Part shown: piece by piece, positions 16,232-24,945 of the stretch
How positions within the stretch are numbered: position 1 is the stretch's first letter
Layout: each line of letters starts with the position of its first letter
Assembly: GCA_017537045.1 (NCBI GenBank)
Contig: JAFYLN010000218.1
Span: 1 to 45,406 of the forward strand
Direction: 5' to 3'
Length of the DNA: 45,406 nucleotides
From: Oscillospiraceae bacterium
GTDB taxonomy: Bacteria; Bacillota_A; Clostridia; Oscillospirales; Oscillospiraceae
Translations under genes and position numbers: made by a program
The notes under the pieces: generated by a model
Databases searched by the model: none
The model's input: only the letters and a program-made list of their open reading frames with translations
Told to the model about the DNA's origin: nothing

Positions 16232-19200
16232 GTGAACCGAAAAAAGGCACTACTGGCATTACTTGCCTGCATCGTTCTGTTTGCCGGTGCTGTTGTATTT
16301 GCCCTGACGTTTTCCGGTCAGGGAAATGGCAACAATGGCAATTCCCACCCCATTGTTTTAAGTGAAATTCTCGCGGGTAACCGCACCTATATCTCCCCCA
16401 ACGGTAAGTACCTGGATTTTGTGGAAGTCCGGAACAACTCCGATTCCCCCGTTGATATTTCCGGTTACATGATCTCCGACCGTCCTGACTATATCGGCTA
16501 CACCTTCCCGCAAGGTACCATCCTGCAGGCGCACAGTGCTATTGTATGCTGGTGTGATAAGGAAAGCGACTCTGACCGCTATGGCAAATTCGGCATTTCC
16601 CGCAAGGGCGATGATACCATTTTGCTGTACAACAAGGCCAATGTACTGATCGACCAGTATACCGTGCCTGTTGTGGAAGAGAATGTTCCTGTCGTCCGCA
16701 TGGAGGACGGCACCTGGGCCACTGCCGTCTATGCCACCCCCGGCTTTGAGAATACCGATGCCGGCTTTGAAAAGTGGCTGAAATCCGTCGATGCAGAATC
16801 GGTCAGTGTGGTCATCAGCGAAGTGATGTCCGGCAGCGGCTTTGCCATCATTGACGGCGAAGGCAACCAGAGTGACTGGGTCGAGCTGCTGAACACCGGC
16901 AACAAGGCTGTGGTGCTGGATGGCGCATTTCTGTCCGACGATCCGCAGAACCGTACCAAGTGGCAGATTCCCAGCATGACCATAAAGCCCGGGGACCGGG
17001 CTTTGATCCGCTGTGCCGGCGCAGCGGCGGGCGCGGATGAGGCCAGCTTCGCCCTTGCCCGGGACGGCGGCAGCGTAATTCTCACCGGTATTCACGGCAA
17101 CACCATCAGCATGGTGGAATACCCGAAGCTGGGTAAGGAATGCAGTTGGGCGCTGCAGGACGATGGCAGCTATCTGGAAACTGCAAAAACCACACCCGGC
17201 TACGAAAATACGGAAGCCGGCTATGATGCATGGCTGGAAGCCGTCGGTTTTGCAACCCCCGAAATTCGAATCAGCGAAGTAATGTCTGCCAACCGCAGCA
17301 CCGTTGTGAGCAGTGCCGGCGAACTTTGTGACTGGATTGAGCTGTACAATGCAGGAAATGAAGATGTGCTGCTCAATGGCCTGTATCTTTCCAACGATGC
17401 ATCCGACCGTATGAAGTGGATGCTTCCCGATATTACCCTGTGCGCCGGCGAACGCACTGTGATCAAGTGCTCCGGCAGCGATGCACCCGTAAGCGAAGCC
17501 GACTTCTCCCTGCCCCGTGAGGGCTGTACCGTCATTCTCTCCGGTGCTGCAGGCAATGTGATCGACCAGGTGGATGTGCCCCGCCTGGGCGAAGACCGTA
17601 CCTGGGCGCTGCAGTCCAATGGCATATTTGCCGAGTGTGATTATCCATCCCCCGGTTATGACAACACAAAGGAAGGCTACAGTGCTTTCCGCGCGACACA
17701 GGTCGTCACCGGCCCATTGATTATCTCCGAAGTGATGCCCTCCAACTGCACCTACCTGATGCAGTCTGACGGTGAGTACTACGACTGGGTCGAACTGAAA
17801 AACATCTCCGAGGCACCTGTTGATCTGGGTCGCTACAGTCTTTCTGATGATCCAGGCAAGCTGGATAAATTCCCCCTGCCGGATACAACCCTGCAGCCGG
17901 GCGGCACCATCCTGATTATGTGCTCCGGAAATACGCAGCTTACCAACAAAAAGTATACCCATGCCCCCTTTACGCTCAGCCGCGAAGAAAGCTGGGTCTA
18001 TCTGAGCCTGCTGGCAGAGGGTGGCTGCCGTGACTATGTCCGCATTTACGATGTGCCATACCAGCACAGTGTTGGCAGAGTTGACGGTGAAAACGGTACC
18101 TACTATTTCACCAAACCAACCCCGGGTGCCGTCAATGGATCCGGGGTTGCCTTTATCTCCGCAACCCCTGTTGTCGTAACACCTGACGGTGTTTACAACA
18201 ATGTGGACAGCGTGAGCGTGGAACTGAATGGTGACGGCCCGCTGTACTACACCCTTGATGGCAGTACGCCCACGAAAAACTCCAAACAGTACACCGCGCC
18301 GCTGGTTCTTAAATCTACAACTGCCGTGCGTGTAGCTTGTATTGAAGAAGGGAAATTGACCAGCGATGTGGTCACAGCGGTGTATATCATCAACGAAAAC
18401 CACACCCTGCCGGTGGTCAGCATCGTGGCGCAGCCCTCCACCCTGTTCGGCAGCAGCGGTATTTATACCAATTACAGCTGGGACAAGGAAGTCCGCTGCA
18501 ATCTGAAGCTTTTTGAAACCGACGGCAACAGCTTTACCATTGACTGCGGCGTGAAAATGCATGGCCATACCGGCCTGCAGGCACCAAAGAAAAGCTTCAA
18601 AGTCAATTTCCGCGGCCGCTATGGTCAGGATATACTCACTTATCCTGTTTATGGCGAGGATGGCCCCGATGTGTATGATTCTCTGATCATCCGCGCCGGT
18701 CAGGACTATCCCACCGCGATTTTCCGCGATGAGCTGTTTACCTCCCTTGCCCGGGATATCAGCGATGAAATGCTTGCCCAGCGGGATAAGTTCTCCATTC
18801 TCTATATCAACGGCGAATACTACGGCATTTACTGCATCAAGGAAGCATGGACGGAACTGATGTACGCCCAGAATATGGGCGGCAGTCCTGAAAATGTGGA
18901 AATCGTGCAGGCACCGGTGGATGACGACCACGAGATCTATGCACTGACTCAGTTCTGCCGCAACAACGATATGACTAAGGATGAAAACTATGAATATGTG
19001 GCATCCAAGGTGGACATCGACAACCTGATCGACTATATGATCATTCAGGGCTATTGCACCAACGGTGACGTACAGCAGAACCTGCGCTATATCCGAAGCA
19101 AGGACACCGGTTACAAATGGCAGCTTGCTTTCTATGATCTGGACTGGTCTTTCTATTACCACAATGCGTTTAAACACGTACTCTCCCCCTACCAGAGCTG

Positions 19201-19540
19201 GCAGCACCTGTCGCTGACCCGCGGCGTTATGAAGAACGCCCAGTTCCGCGAAAAGTTCCTGGCCCGCTGCAGCGAGCTGATGGCGACCACGCTGAGCAAC
19301 GAAAATGTGATCGCCCGGATCGATTACTACGAAGAGCTTCTGGATCCGGAAGTTCCCCGTGAGCGCGCACGCTGGAAGAATAACTATCAGGGCTGGAAGA
19401 ATAACGTGCAGAAGCTGCGTGACTTCATTCTGGTCGGTGACGAGGGTTATGACCAGATGGGCGTTATGATCAACAAGCTGATCGACTATATCGGTCTGAC
19501 CGATGCCGAGATCGAAAAATACTTCTCGAGGTGGCGCTGA
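16232..19540 (+). CDS. Exported lamin-tail / CotH kinase-like protein
   Basis: An 1102-residue protein with an N-terminal membrane anchor (about 6-28) and the rest outside. Four lamin-tail-like domains begin at about 38, 189, 342 and 493, marked by repeated ISEVM and DWVELxN units. Then comes a chitobiase C-terminal-like beta domain (about 644-718; YYTLDGSTPT) and a CotH domain (about 723-1090; YINGEYYGIYCIKE, IRAGQDYPTAIFRDE and the acidic AFYDLDWSF). CotH of Bacillus is a secreted Fam20-like protein kinase; the DxD in YDLDW fits the metal site. Start is GTG 16232 with GGAG 8 nt before; the ATG at 16230 reads into a stop. Its stop overlaps the next start. Substrate unknown; kinase activity inferred. 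Confidence 0.88.
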   Translation: MNRKKALLALLACIVLFAGAVVFALTFSGQGNGNNGNSHPIVLSEILAGNRTYISPNGKYLDFVEVRNNSDSPVDISGYMISDRPDYIGYTFPQGTILQAHSAIVCWCDKESDSDRYGKFGISRKGDDTILLYNKANVLIDQYTVPVVEENVPVVRMEDGTWATAVYATPGFENTDAGFEKWLKSVDAESVSVVISEVMSGSGFAIIDGEGNQSDWVELLNTGNKAVVLDGAFLSDDPQNRTKWQIPSMTIKPGDRALIRCAGAAAGADEASFALARDGGSVILTGIHGNTISMVEYPKLGKECSWALQDDGSYLETAKTTPGYENTEAGYDAWLEAVGFATPEIRISEVMSANRSTVVSSAGELCDWIELYNAGNEDVLLNGLYLSNDASDRMKWMLPDITLCAGERTVIKCSGSDAPVSEADFSLPREGCTVILSGAAGNVIDQVDVPRLGEDRTWALQSNGIFAECDYPSPGYDNTKEGYSAFRATQVVTGPLIISEVMPSNCTYLMQSDGEYYDWVELKNISEAPVDLGRYSLSDDPGKLDKFPLPDTTLQPGGTILIMCSGNTQLTNKKYTHAPFTLSREESWVYLSLLAEGGCRDYVRIYDVPYQHSVGRVDGENGTYYFTKPTPGAVNGSGVAFISATPVVVTPDGVYNNVDSVSVELNGDGPLYYTLDGSTPTKNSKQYTAPLVLKSTTAVRVACIEEGKLTSDVVTAVYIINENHTLPVVSIVAQPSTLFGSSGIYTNYSWDKEVRCNLKLFETDGNSFTIDCGVKMHGHTGLQAPKKSFKVNFRGRYGQDILTYPVYGEDGPDVYDSLIIRAGQDYPTAIFRDELFTSLARDISDEMLAQRDKFSILYINGEYYGIYCIKEAWTELMYAQNMGGSPENVEIVQAPVDDDHEIYALTQFCRNNDMTKDENYEYVASKVDIDNLIDYMIIQGYCTNGDVQQNLRYIRSKDTGYKWQLAFYDLDWSFYYHNAFKHVLSPYQSWQHLSLTRGVMKNAQFREKFLARCSELMATTLSNENVIARIDYYEELLDPEVPRERARWKNNYQGWKNNVQKLRDFILVGDEGYDQMGVMINKLIDYIGLTDAEIEKYFSRWR

Positions 19541-20223
19541 TGGAAAAAGGATTACGGCATGAATATAAATTCCTGATTTCCAAAGCTGATGCAGAGCTTT
19601 TGAAGCTGCGCCTGCCCCACATCATGGAACGGGATCCCCATGCCGGGGAAACCGGATGCTATACCATCCGCAGCCTGTATTTTGATAACCTGAACGCAGC
19701 TGCGTACTATGAAAAAGTGGACGGCATAGACAACCGAACCAAATACCGCATCCGCTTTTATAATTACGACAGCAGCAGCATCAAGCTGGAAAAGAAGGAA
19801 AAGCTGGGCAATCTCACCCGCAAAACCGCCCAGACCATCACAAAAAAGGATGCCCGCGTGTTGGAATACGCACTTTCTCAAGGCTGCCCCGATAATCCGG
19901 AGGGGCTGACCGATGAACTGCGTATGGCTTGCATAAGCCGGGGGCTTCGTCCCAAGGTTCTGGTGGATTATGACCGGACACCGTTTCTGTGCAAGGCCGG
20001 AAATACCCGCATCACCATTGACGAAAACCTGCGTACCCGTCCCTACATTGCCCACCTGTTCGCCTCCCCCCGCGCCATGACACCGGTGCTGGAGCCTGAT
20101 CAGGTGATTCTGGAAGTGAAATTTGATGATTTTCTTCCCGGATATCTGGCCGATGCACTGGCGGATATTCCCAAAGTTAACATGGCGATCTCCAAGTTCG
20201 CAATGTGCATGAGCTTTATTTGA
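19540..20223 (+). CDS. VTC-domain protein (polyphosphate polymerase-like)
   Basis: A 227-residue protein with a single VTC domain. The basic tunnel motifs known from yeast Vtc4 are present: RHEYKFLIS, IRSLYFDN, KYRIRFYN, IKLEKKEK, LVDYDRTPF, ITIDENLRTRP, ILEVKFDD and SKFAM. Vtc4 makes polyphosphate from ATP; in bacteria the activity is mostly presumed. No signal peptide or membrane segment, so it is probably on the cytoplasmic face. The ATG shares one base with the TGA of the CotH gene, and GAGG lies just before, so the two are translationally coupled. The DUF4956 gene follows after 21 nt. The three-gene set recurs in other bacteria as far as I know. Confidence 0.88.
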   Translation: MEKGLRHEYKFLISKADAELLKLRLPHIMERDPHAGETGCYTIRSLYFDNLNAAAYYEKVDGIDNRTKYRIRFYNYDSSSIKLEKKEKLGNLTRKTAQTITKKDARVLEYALSQGCPDNPEGLTDELRMACISRGLRPKVLVDYDRTPFLCKAGNTRITIDENLRTRPYIAHLFASPRAMTPVLEPDQVILEVKFDDFLPGYLADALADIPKVNMAISKFAMCMSFI

Positions 20224-20244
20224 TTAAAGAAAGGATCTGTTTCC

Positions 20245-20913
20245 ATGATTACTTTTGCCGACATTATCAAGGGTAAATTCCTTGAAGAATTCTCCGCCAT
20301 CTCCATGAGCGATGCGCTGATTGCCATTGCACTGTCCTTTGCGCTGAGCCTGTTCATCGTGTTCATCTACCGTGCCACCTACGCCGGTGTCAACTACAGC
20401 CGCAACTTTACCGGCTGCCTGATGATGCTGTCCATGGTCACCACCATGGTTATTCTGGTCATCAGCTCCAACATGGTGCTGTCTCTGGGCATGGTCGGTG
20501 CACTGTCCATCGTCCGTTTCCGTACCGCTGTGAAGGAGCCCACGGATACAGCTTTCCTGTTCTGGGCAATTGCCACCGGTATTATCTGCGGCGCAGGCTA
20601 TATCACCATTTCCATTCTGATAACCCTGCTGCTGGGTCTGCTGTTCGTGGCAGTTCATGCCTTTGCAGGCAAGCAGAAGTTCGGCACCTATATGATCGTG
20701 CTCCGCTATGATGCCGATTCTGAGGTTGAGAGCAAGCTGGCAGCCCTGAATGGCTACAAAATGAAGAACAAGACCATGACCGGCAATTACACCGAGCTGG
20801 TGGCCGAGCTGAAGCTGTCCGATGCACAGCTGAAGAAGATCGACTTTGTGCGCAACATCCCCGGTGTGCGCGAAGTGACCATTATGAATTCCGTTTCCGG
20901 CAGCGTGCTGTAA
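20245..20913 (+). CDS. DUF4956 membrane protein
   Basis: A 222-residue integral membrane protein. Four hydrophobic segments at about 25-45, 55-80, 100-120 and 122-145 are followed by a soluble C-terminal domain of about 75 residues with alternating strands and helices, ACT- or ferredoxin-like in look (YMIVLRYDADSEVESKLAAL, FVRNIPGVREVTIM). The SIVRFRTAVKEPTDTAFLFWAI segment between TM2 and TM3 is the family hallmark. Function is unknown; genes of this family travel with VTC genes, so a link to polyphosphate or to the CotH substrate is inferred. It ends the operon, 8 nt before a strong terminator. Confidence 0.87.
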   Translation: MITFADIIKGKFLEEFSAISMSDALIAIALSFALSLFIVFIYRATYAGVNYSRNFTGCLMMLSMVTTMVILVISSNMVLSLGMVGALSIVRFRTAVKEPTDTAFLFWAIATGIICGAGYITISILITLLLGLLFVAVHAFAGKQKFGTYMIVLRYDADSEVESKLAALNGYKMKNKTMTGNYTELVAELKLSDAQLKKIDFVRNIPGVREVTIMNSVSGSVL

Positions 20914-20920
20914 AAAGATC

Positions 20921-20956
20921 AAGCCCCCGAAGATCATCATCTTCGGGGGCTTTTTC
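20921..20956 (+). terminator. Terminator after the CotH operon, shared with plsY
   Basis: Stem AAGCCCCCGAAGAT / ATCTTCGGGGGCTT with a CATC loop, then TTTCTG. The plsY stop on the other strand is at 20961, so it may act in both directions. Confidence 0.88.
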
Positions 20957-20960
20957 TGTT

Positions 20961-21572
20961 CTATCGAACCCGGTGTTTTCCCTTTGCGACACTGCGCAGA
21001 CCCATTTCCGTGCCATTATAGATGCGGACATAGTTCATGCGGTGCTTGTAAATGATTACAACTGTGGCGATACACAGAATCAGCGCCAGCAAAATGCTGT
21101 GCTCCGCAATGCCAAGATAGGTCGGAACCAGCACGACTGTCATGGTCGTGGCGCACACGATATAATCCGTGATCACCGTCAGCAGAATGCCTGCTATAAA
21201 AATAAACAGTGCCAGTTTCCAGTTCAGCGCCAGCGTCATGCCAAAATAAGAGGCAAAGCCCTTGCCGCCTTTAAACTTCAGGTAGAAGGGGAAAATATGT
21301 CCCAGAATGCTTGCCACACCCGCCACCGCGCCGATCAAAGGAAGCTGGGGGAACAGATATTTCGCCGCAAATACCGCCAATGCCGATTTGCCGATGTCAT
21401 GAACAGCTACTGCGATGCCTGCCCGCCAGCCCATAAGAGCCGTTGCATTGGATGCTCCCAAATTGCCGCTGCCGCCGTCACGTAATTCGATCCTTTTCAT
21501 TTTTGATATGTAGAGCGCCATATTGGAGCAGCCCAGCAGGTATGCGGCTGCAATTACCAGCAAATATTCCAC
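20961..21572 (-). CDS. plsY: Glycerol-3-phosphate acyltransferase
   Basis: A 203-residue membrane enzyme that moves an acyl group from acyl phosphate to glycerol-3-phosphate, the first step of phospholipid synthesis in Gram-positives. Family motifs: RDGGSGNLGASN, FKGGKGFASYFG and the C-terminal YKHRMNYVRIYNGTE. About five to six membrane segments. The start is GTG 21572 with AGGTGG 7 nt upstream; longer frames are ruled out because a promoter -10 box lies at 21605-21610. The C-terminal half carries the acyl-phosphate site. Alone in its unit. Confidence 0.92.
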   Translation of the reverse strand: MEYLLVIAAAYLLGCSNMALYISKMKRIELRDGGSGNLGASNATALMGWRAGIAVAVHDIGKSALAVFAAKYLFPQLPLIGAVAGVASILGHIFPFYLKFKGGKGFASYFGMTLALNWKLALFIFIAGILLTVITDYIVCATTMTVVLVPTYLGIAEHSILLALILCIATVVIIYKHRMNYVRIYNGTEMGLRSVAKGKHRVR

Positions 21573-21604
21573 ACAAACACCACCTTTTGTCGATTGTTGC
21601 TTGC

Positions 21605-21633
21605 AGTATATCATATTTCGTCGCATAACACAA
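21605..21633 (-). promoter_or_regulatory. Promoter of plsY
   Basis: Minus strand: -35 TTGTGT (21628-21633), 17-nt spacer ending TGA (extended -10), -10 TATACT (21605-21610). It decides the plsY start. Confidence 0.75.
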
Positions 21634-21634
21634 G

Positions 21635-21661
21635 AAAAAGGAGGCACTTTCGTGCCTCCTT
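21635..21661 (-). terminator. Terminator after the CofE-like gene
   Basis: Stem AAGGAGGCAC / GTGCCTCC with a GAAA tetraloop on the minus strand, then TTTTTCTTG. It ends 16 nt past the stop of the CofE-like gene and abuts the plsY promoter. Confidence 0.88.
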
Positions 21662-21677
21662 ATAGATATCTTAAGAA

Positions 21678-22865
21678 TCAGTTGGTGTAATTGTCGAAAT
21701 AGCCCTGAATGTGGATGATGGGGGTGCCCTTGTCGCCGGAGCCGGAAGTCAGGTCACACAGGGAGCCGATCAGGTCAGTCAGGCGGCGGGGGGTAGTGCC
21801 CTGAGAGGCCATGGTGCCAGCCAGATCGCCCTTATCGCGGATACGCTGCTCGATAGCAGCCTTCAGTGCATCGCCGCTCAGATCGGCAAAGTCGTTGTCA
21901 GCCAGATACTTCAGCTTCAGCTCGTTGGGCGTACCTTCCAGACCCGGGGTATGGGCAACGGAAACGCTGGGGTCAGCCAGCTCCCAGATCTTACCCACGG
22001 GATCCTTGAATGCGCCGTCGCCATAGACCATGACTTCCACCAGCTTGCCGGTGCGTTCCTTGAACACGGCCTGCATCTGGCGAACCAGACCGCTGCACTC
22101 GCGGGGGAACAGCTTGACGGTATTCTCGGTGGACTTGTTGGAGCCCAGCAGGCCGAACTTCTCATTACAGCCGCTGCCATTGATGGGTGCATTCAGGATG
22201 TCATCCAGACCGCAGACCTTCTCAGCGCCGGCACCCCACAGCAGACGCTTGGAACGGGCACGGCTGTGGATATCACAGGTCAGGACATTCTTGGTATAGT
22301 CGAGGATCACGCGGCAGTCATTGGCAAAGATTACCTCCACATCGCAGCCCTCTTCGCGGATCAGGTCGGAGTAGTACTGCACATAGTCCACCAGCGTGAA
22401 GGGGTGCAGGTTCTCGCCGAAGAGCTGCCGGTAACGCTCCAGAGTCAGCACATCGGAGTAGGGATTGATCTTTGCTTCGTCCAACTTGTCCAGAGAGACC
22501 AGCTCGTTGCCAACCTCGTCGGAAGGATAGCTCAGCATCAGGACGATCTTCTTGCAGCCTCTTGCAATGCCGCGCAGGCAGATTGCAAAGCGGTTACGGG
22601 AAAGAATGGGAAAAATGACACCGATGGTCTCACCGCCCAATTTGTTCCGGACATCTGTTGCAATGGCATCGACGGATGCATAGTTGCCCTGTGCACGGGC
22701 AACGACGGACTCGGTCACGGCGACCACGTCGCGGTCACGCATTGCATAACCTTCGCTGGCGGCAGCTTCCAGAACGCTGTCAACTACGATTTTCGCCAGA
22801 TCGTCACCCTCACGAATGATGGGGCAGCGAATACCTCTGGAAATGGTTCCGACTTTTCTTTCCAT
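21678..22865 (-). CDS. CofE-like protein (coenzyme F420-0:gamma-glutamyl ligase family)
   Basis: A 395-residue cytosolic protein. The N-terminal IRCPIIREGDDLAKIV, the DRDVVAVTESVVARAQG strand and the later HSRARSKRLLWG and VMVYGDGAFKDPVG segments match the F420-0:glutamate ligase superfamily. Canonical CofE adds glutamates to F420-0, but Clostridia of this kind are not known to make F420 and no cof gene is near. It is also longer than the archaeal enzyme (about 250 residues). A role as an amide-forming ligase on another acceptor is inferred. ATG 22865 has GAGGT upstream. Own promoter and terminator, so it stands alone. Confidence 0.8.
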   Translation of the reverse strand: MERKVGTISRGIRCPIIREGDDLAKIVVDSVLEAAASEGYAMRDRDVVAVTESVVARAQGNYASVDAIATDVRNKLGGETIGVIFPILSRNRFAICLRGIARGCKKIVLMLSYPSDEVGNELVSLDKLDEAKINPYSDVLTLERYRQLFGENLHPFTLVDYVQYYSDLIREEGCDVEVIFANDCRVILDYTKNVLTCDIHSRARSKRLLWGAGAEKVCGLDDILNAPINGSGCNEKFGLLGSNKSTENTVKLFPRECSGLVRQMQAVFKERTGKLVEVMVYGDGAFKDPVGKIWELADPSVSVAHTPGLEGTPNELKLKYLADNDFADLSGDALKAAIEQRIRDKGDLAGTMASQGTTPRRLTDLIGSLCDLTSGSGDKGTPIIHIQGYFDNYTN

Positions 22866-22922
22866 AAATAATACCTCATTTTCCCGGCGCAATGCGCCGA
22901 ATAGAATCAATCAACACTCTTT

Positions 22923-22951
22923 TTTATACCGCAGATGGGCGCGTTTTTCAA
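22923..22951 (-). promoter_or_regulatory. Promoter of the CofE-like gene
   Basis: Minus strand: -35 TTGAAA (22946-22951), 17-nt spacer, -10 TATAAA (22923-22928). A CGGCGCAATGCGCCG hairpin (about 22885-22899) stands in the leader. Confidence 0.6.
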
Positions 22952-23059
22952 TCATTATTTTCGTTATTTAACGGTTTATTCAAAACTTTGTAGAATTCCA
23001 CAAATTTTTACCCGCTCAGTGATAAATGTGTTGAAACCGGAAAGCAAATGATTTGCTGT

Positions 23060-23087
23060 TTGCTTTTTCCCGCGGCTCTGATATAAT
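23060..23087 (+). promoter_or_regulatory. Promoter of ridA
   Basis: -10 TATAAT (23082-23087) with extended TGA, -35 TTGCTT (23060-23065) at 16 nt. Confidence 0.7.
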
Positions 23088-23117
23088 GAAATCACAACAA
23101 GCAAGGAGGAGATTACC

Positions 23118-23498
23118 ATGAAAACCGCTATCCATACCGACAAGGCACCCGCTGCCATCGGCCCCTACTCTCAGGCAATTGCCGCAGGAAATACCATCTA
23201 TGTTTCCGGCCAGCTTCCCATTGATCCTGCCACCGGCGCTTTCGCAGGTGCTGACATTTCTGCCCAGACCCGCCAGAGCCTGACCAACATTCAGTCCATC
23301 CTCGCCGCTGCGGATGCCGATATGGGCAACGTGGTCAAGACTACGGTGTATCTTGCAAACATGGCAGATTTTGCCGCCATGAACGAAGTGTACGCCCAGT
23401 TTTTCGCTGCTCCCTACCCTGCCCGTGCAGCCTTTGAAGTGGCTTGTCTGCCCAAGAATGCACTTGTAGAGATCGAGTGCGTGGCTGTAGTGGCCTAA
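23118..23498 (+). CDS. ridA: RidA family enamine/imine deaminase
   Basis: A 126-residue protein of the RidA/YjgF family, which hydrolyses reactive 2-aminoacrylate and other imines made by PLP enzymes. Conserved elements: [37 protein letters not shown], the substrate-binding Arg in YPARAAFEV, and VEIECVAVV at the end. Length is typical and a trimer is expected. AAGGAGG precedes the ATG. Own promoter; a hairpin at 23510 separates it from the convergent degV gene. Confidence 0.95.
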   Translation: MKTAIHTDKAPAAIGPYSQAIAAGNTIYVSGQLPIDPATGAFAGADISAQTRQSLTNIQSILAAADADMGNVVKTTVYLANMADFAAMNEVYAQFFAAPYPARAAFEVACLPKNALVEIECVAVVA

Positions 23499-23509
23499 CA
23501 AAGCATAGT

Positions 23510-23534
23510 CCCCATGAGTAATAGACTCATGGGG
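23510..23534. terminator. Hairpin between convergent ridA and degV
   Basis: Stem CCCCATGAGT (23510-23519) / ACTCATGGGG (23525-23534) with AATAG loop. It lies between two gene ends, but neither side has a long T-tract, so it is a weak two-way terminator. Confidence 0.6.
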
Positions 23535-23539
23535 GCCAA

Positions 23540-24370
23540 TTATTTCTCAAAAAATGCAATCGCCACGGCACCGGGGCCTGCGTGGGTACCCACCACGCCG
23601 CAGACAACGGACTCCGGAACATCCTGCGGCCACAAGCCGCCGCATTCTGCCCGGTATCTGCGAAGGAGGTCATCCTCCGTGCCGGTATAACCCAGCATGA
23701 GGGGCATGGTTTCATCGATACCGGCTTTTACAGCTTCCTGATTCATCAGGCTATTTGCCTGCCTGTTACCGCGACCCTTGGCCAGCACTTTGATCTCACC
23801 ATCCACAAGGGCAATCACCGGTTTGATAGAAAGAATTCCACCGGCGATGGCTGCCGTCCTAGACAGGCGGCCGCCCCGGTGCAGGTACTCCAGTGTATCC
23901 ACAACCGCCATCAGCCGCACCCGCTCCCGGGCTGCTTCCAGCGTGGCGGCAATTTCCTCTACGCTGCGGCCTTCGTCCGCAAGACGAAGGGCATATTCTG
24001 TCAGCAGTGCCAGACCCAGAGCAATATTCCGGGAGTCCACCACATGAACCTTACCGGGATAATCCTCCGCCGCAATCAGAGCGCTCTGGTAGGTGCCGGA
24101 CAGCTTGGAGGACACCACAATGGCTACCACCTCATCCCCATCTGCCACAGCCTGACCGAAAGCAGCAGAAAATGCGTAGGGTGATGCCTGACTGGTGGAA
24201 GGGAGCACCTTGGTGGTAACCAGCTTTTCATAGAACTCCCTGGCGGTGATATCTACACCGTCCACAAATTCCGATTCTCCGAAATGGATCGTCAGGGGCA
24301 CTACAGCCACCCGTTCCCGCACCTGCGGTGTCAGATCCGCAGTAGAATCTACAACAATTCGAATACCCAT
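23540..24370 (-). CDS. DegV family fatty-acid-binding protein (FakB-like)
   Basis: A 276-residue cytosolic protein that binds a fatty acid; in the FakAB system it presents the fatty acid to kinase FakA. Seen: IVVDSTADL start, PSTSQASPYAF (the fatty-acid carboxylate site), VVDSRNIALG, LEYLHRGGRLS and the C-terminal VVGTHAGPGAVAIAF. Start ATG 24370 has AAAGGA before it. It follows marR after 17 nt in one unit, so its expression is probably under MarR control. No fakA in the window. DegV paralogues differ in the fatty acid they take; the type here cannot be told. Confidence 0.9.
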   Translation of the reverse strand: MGIRIVVDSTADLTPQVRERVAVVPLTIHFGESEFVDGVDITAREFYEKLVTTKVLPSTSQASPYAFSAAFGQAVADGDEVVAIVVSSKLSGTYQSALIAAEDYPGKVHVVDSRNIALGLALLTEYALRLADEGRSVEEIAATLEAARERVRLMAVVDTLEYLHRGGRLSRTAAIAGGILSIKPVIALVDGEIKVLAKGRGNRQANSLMNQEAVKAGIDETMPLMLGYTGTEDDLLRRYRAECGGLWPQDVPESVVCGVVGTHAGPGAVAIAFFEK

Positions 24371-24387
24371 AGATAATTCCTTTCGCT

Positions 24388-24843
24388 TTACACGTTTTCC
24401 AGACCTTCCTCGCAAATGGTCTGCAAATGGCCTGCAATCAAATCAAGTACATTATAAAATATGACCCGCTGCTCTTCAGTCATGCCCTCGCCTGCTTTTT
24501 CCACAGCAAGTTTTGCACGCGCATCCACATGCTCCGCGGCAGCCTTGCCCTGAGGTGTCAGCTTCAGTGGCGCACGGTAACGGTTACCCGCTTTCAAGCT
24601 GCGCTCTACCAGACCTTCCCCCTCCAATTCCGCTACAGTGCGGGAGATCGCAGCTTTGTCCTTATCGCACACTGCGCAGAGCCGACTGGACGTGATCCCC
24701 TCCGGATAACGGCTCATGGCCAATAAACACTGTGCATGGGGGCCTTTCAGGCCATATTTTTCCATCTCTATCCGCTCTATTTTCTGAATGCTGCGGTAAA
24801 TGCTGAAAACAGATGCGGAAAACTGCTCAAATCGTGAAGTCAT
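24388..24843 (-). CDS. MarR family transcriptional regulator
   Basis: A 151-residue winged-helix dimer. Helix-turn-helix at about 50-75 (GITSSRLCAVCDKDKAAISRT), wing with AGNRYRAPLKLTPQGKA, and amphipathic helices at both ends for dimerisation. The three TTGA-N4-TCAA dyads in its promoter region are classic MarR sites, so it almost certainly controls itself and the degV gene behind it. Two Cys residues (CAVCDKD) sit in the recognition region. GGAGAGG lies 7-8 nt before ATG 24843. The ligand is unknown; fatty acids are a guess from the degV neighbour. Confidence 0.9.
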   Translation of the reverse strand: MTSRFEQFSASVFSIYRSIQKIERIEMEKYGLKGPHAQCLLAMSRYPEGITSSRLCAVCDKDKAAISRTVAELEGEGLVERSLKAGNRYRAPLKLTPQGKAAAEHVDARAKLAVEKAGEGMTEEQRVIFYNVLDLIAGHLQTICEEGLENV

Positions 24844-24862
24844 AGAAAACCTCTCCTATAAT

Positions 24863-24876
24863 GTTGAGAAATCAAC
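24863..24876. promoter_or_regulatory. MarR operator O3 (leader site)
   Basis: GTTGAGAAATCAAC, perfect 5-bp arms, close to the marR ribosome binding site. Confidence 0.65.
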
Positions 24877-24895
24877 AAGTAGCTTCAAAAAACAA

Positions 24896-24909
24896 GTTGA
24901 CAAGTCAAT
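24896..24909. promoter_or_regulatory. MarR operator O2 (start-site proximal)
   Basis: GTTGACAAGTCAAT, one mismatch in the dyad, just downstream of the -10 box of marR. Centre is 33 bp from O3. Confidence 0.65.
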
Positions 24910-24916
24910 ATCTAAA

Positions 24917-24945
24917 AGTATATCACAGAGTTGTTGATTTGTCAA
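24917..24945 (-). promoter_or_regulatory. Promoter of marR-degV
   Basis: Minus strand: -35 TTGACA (24940-24945) inside O1, 17-nt spacer ending TGA (extended -10), -10 TATACT (24917-24922). Confidence 0.8.
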
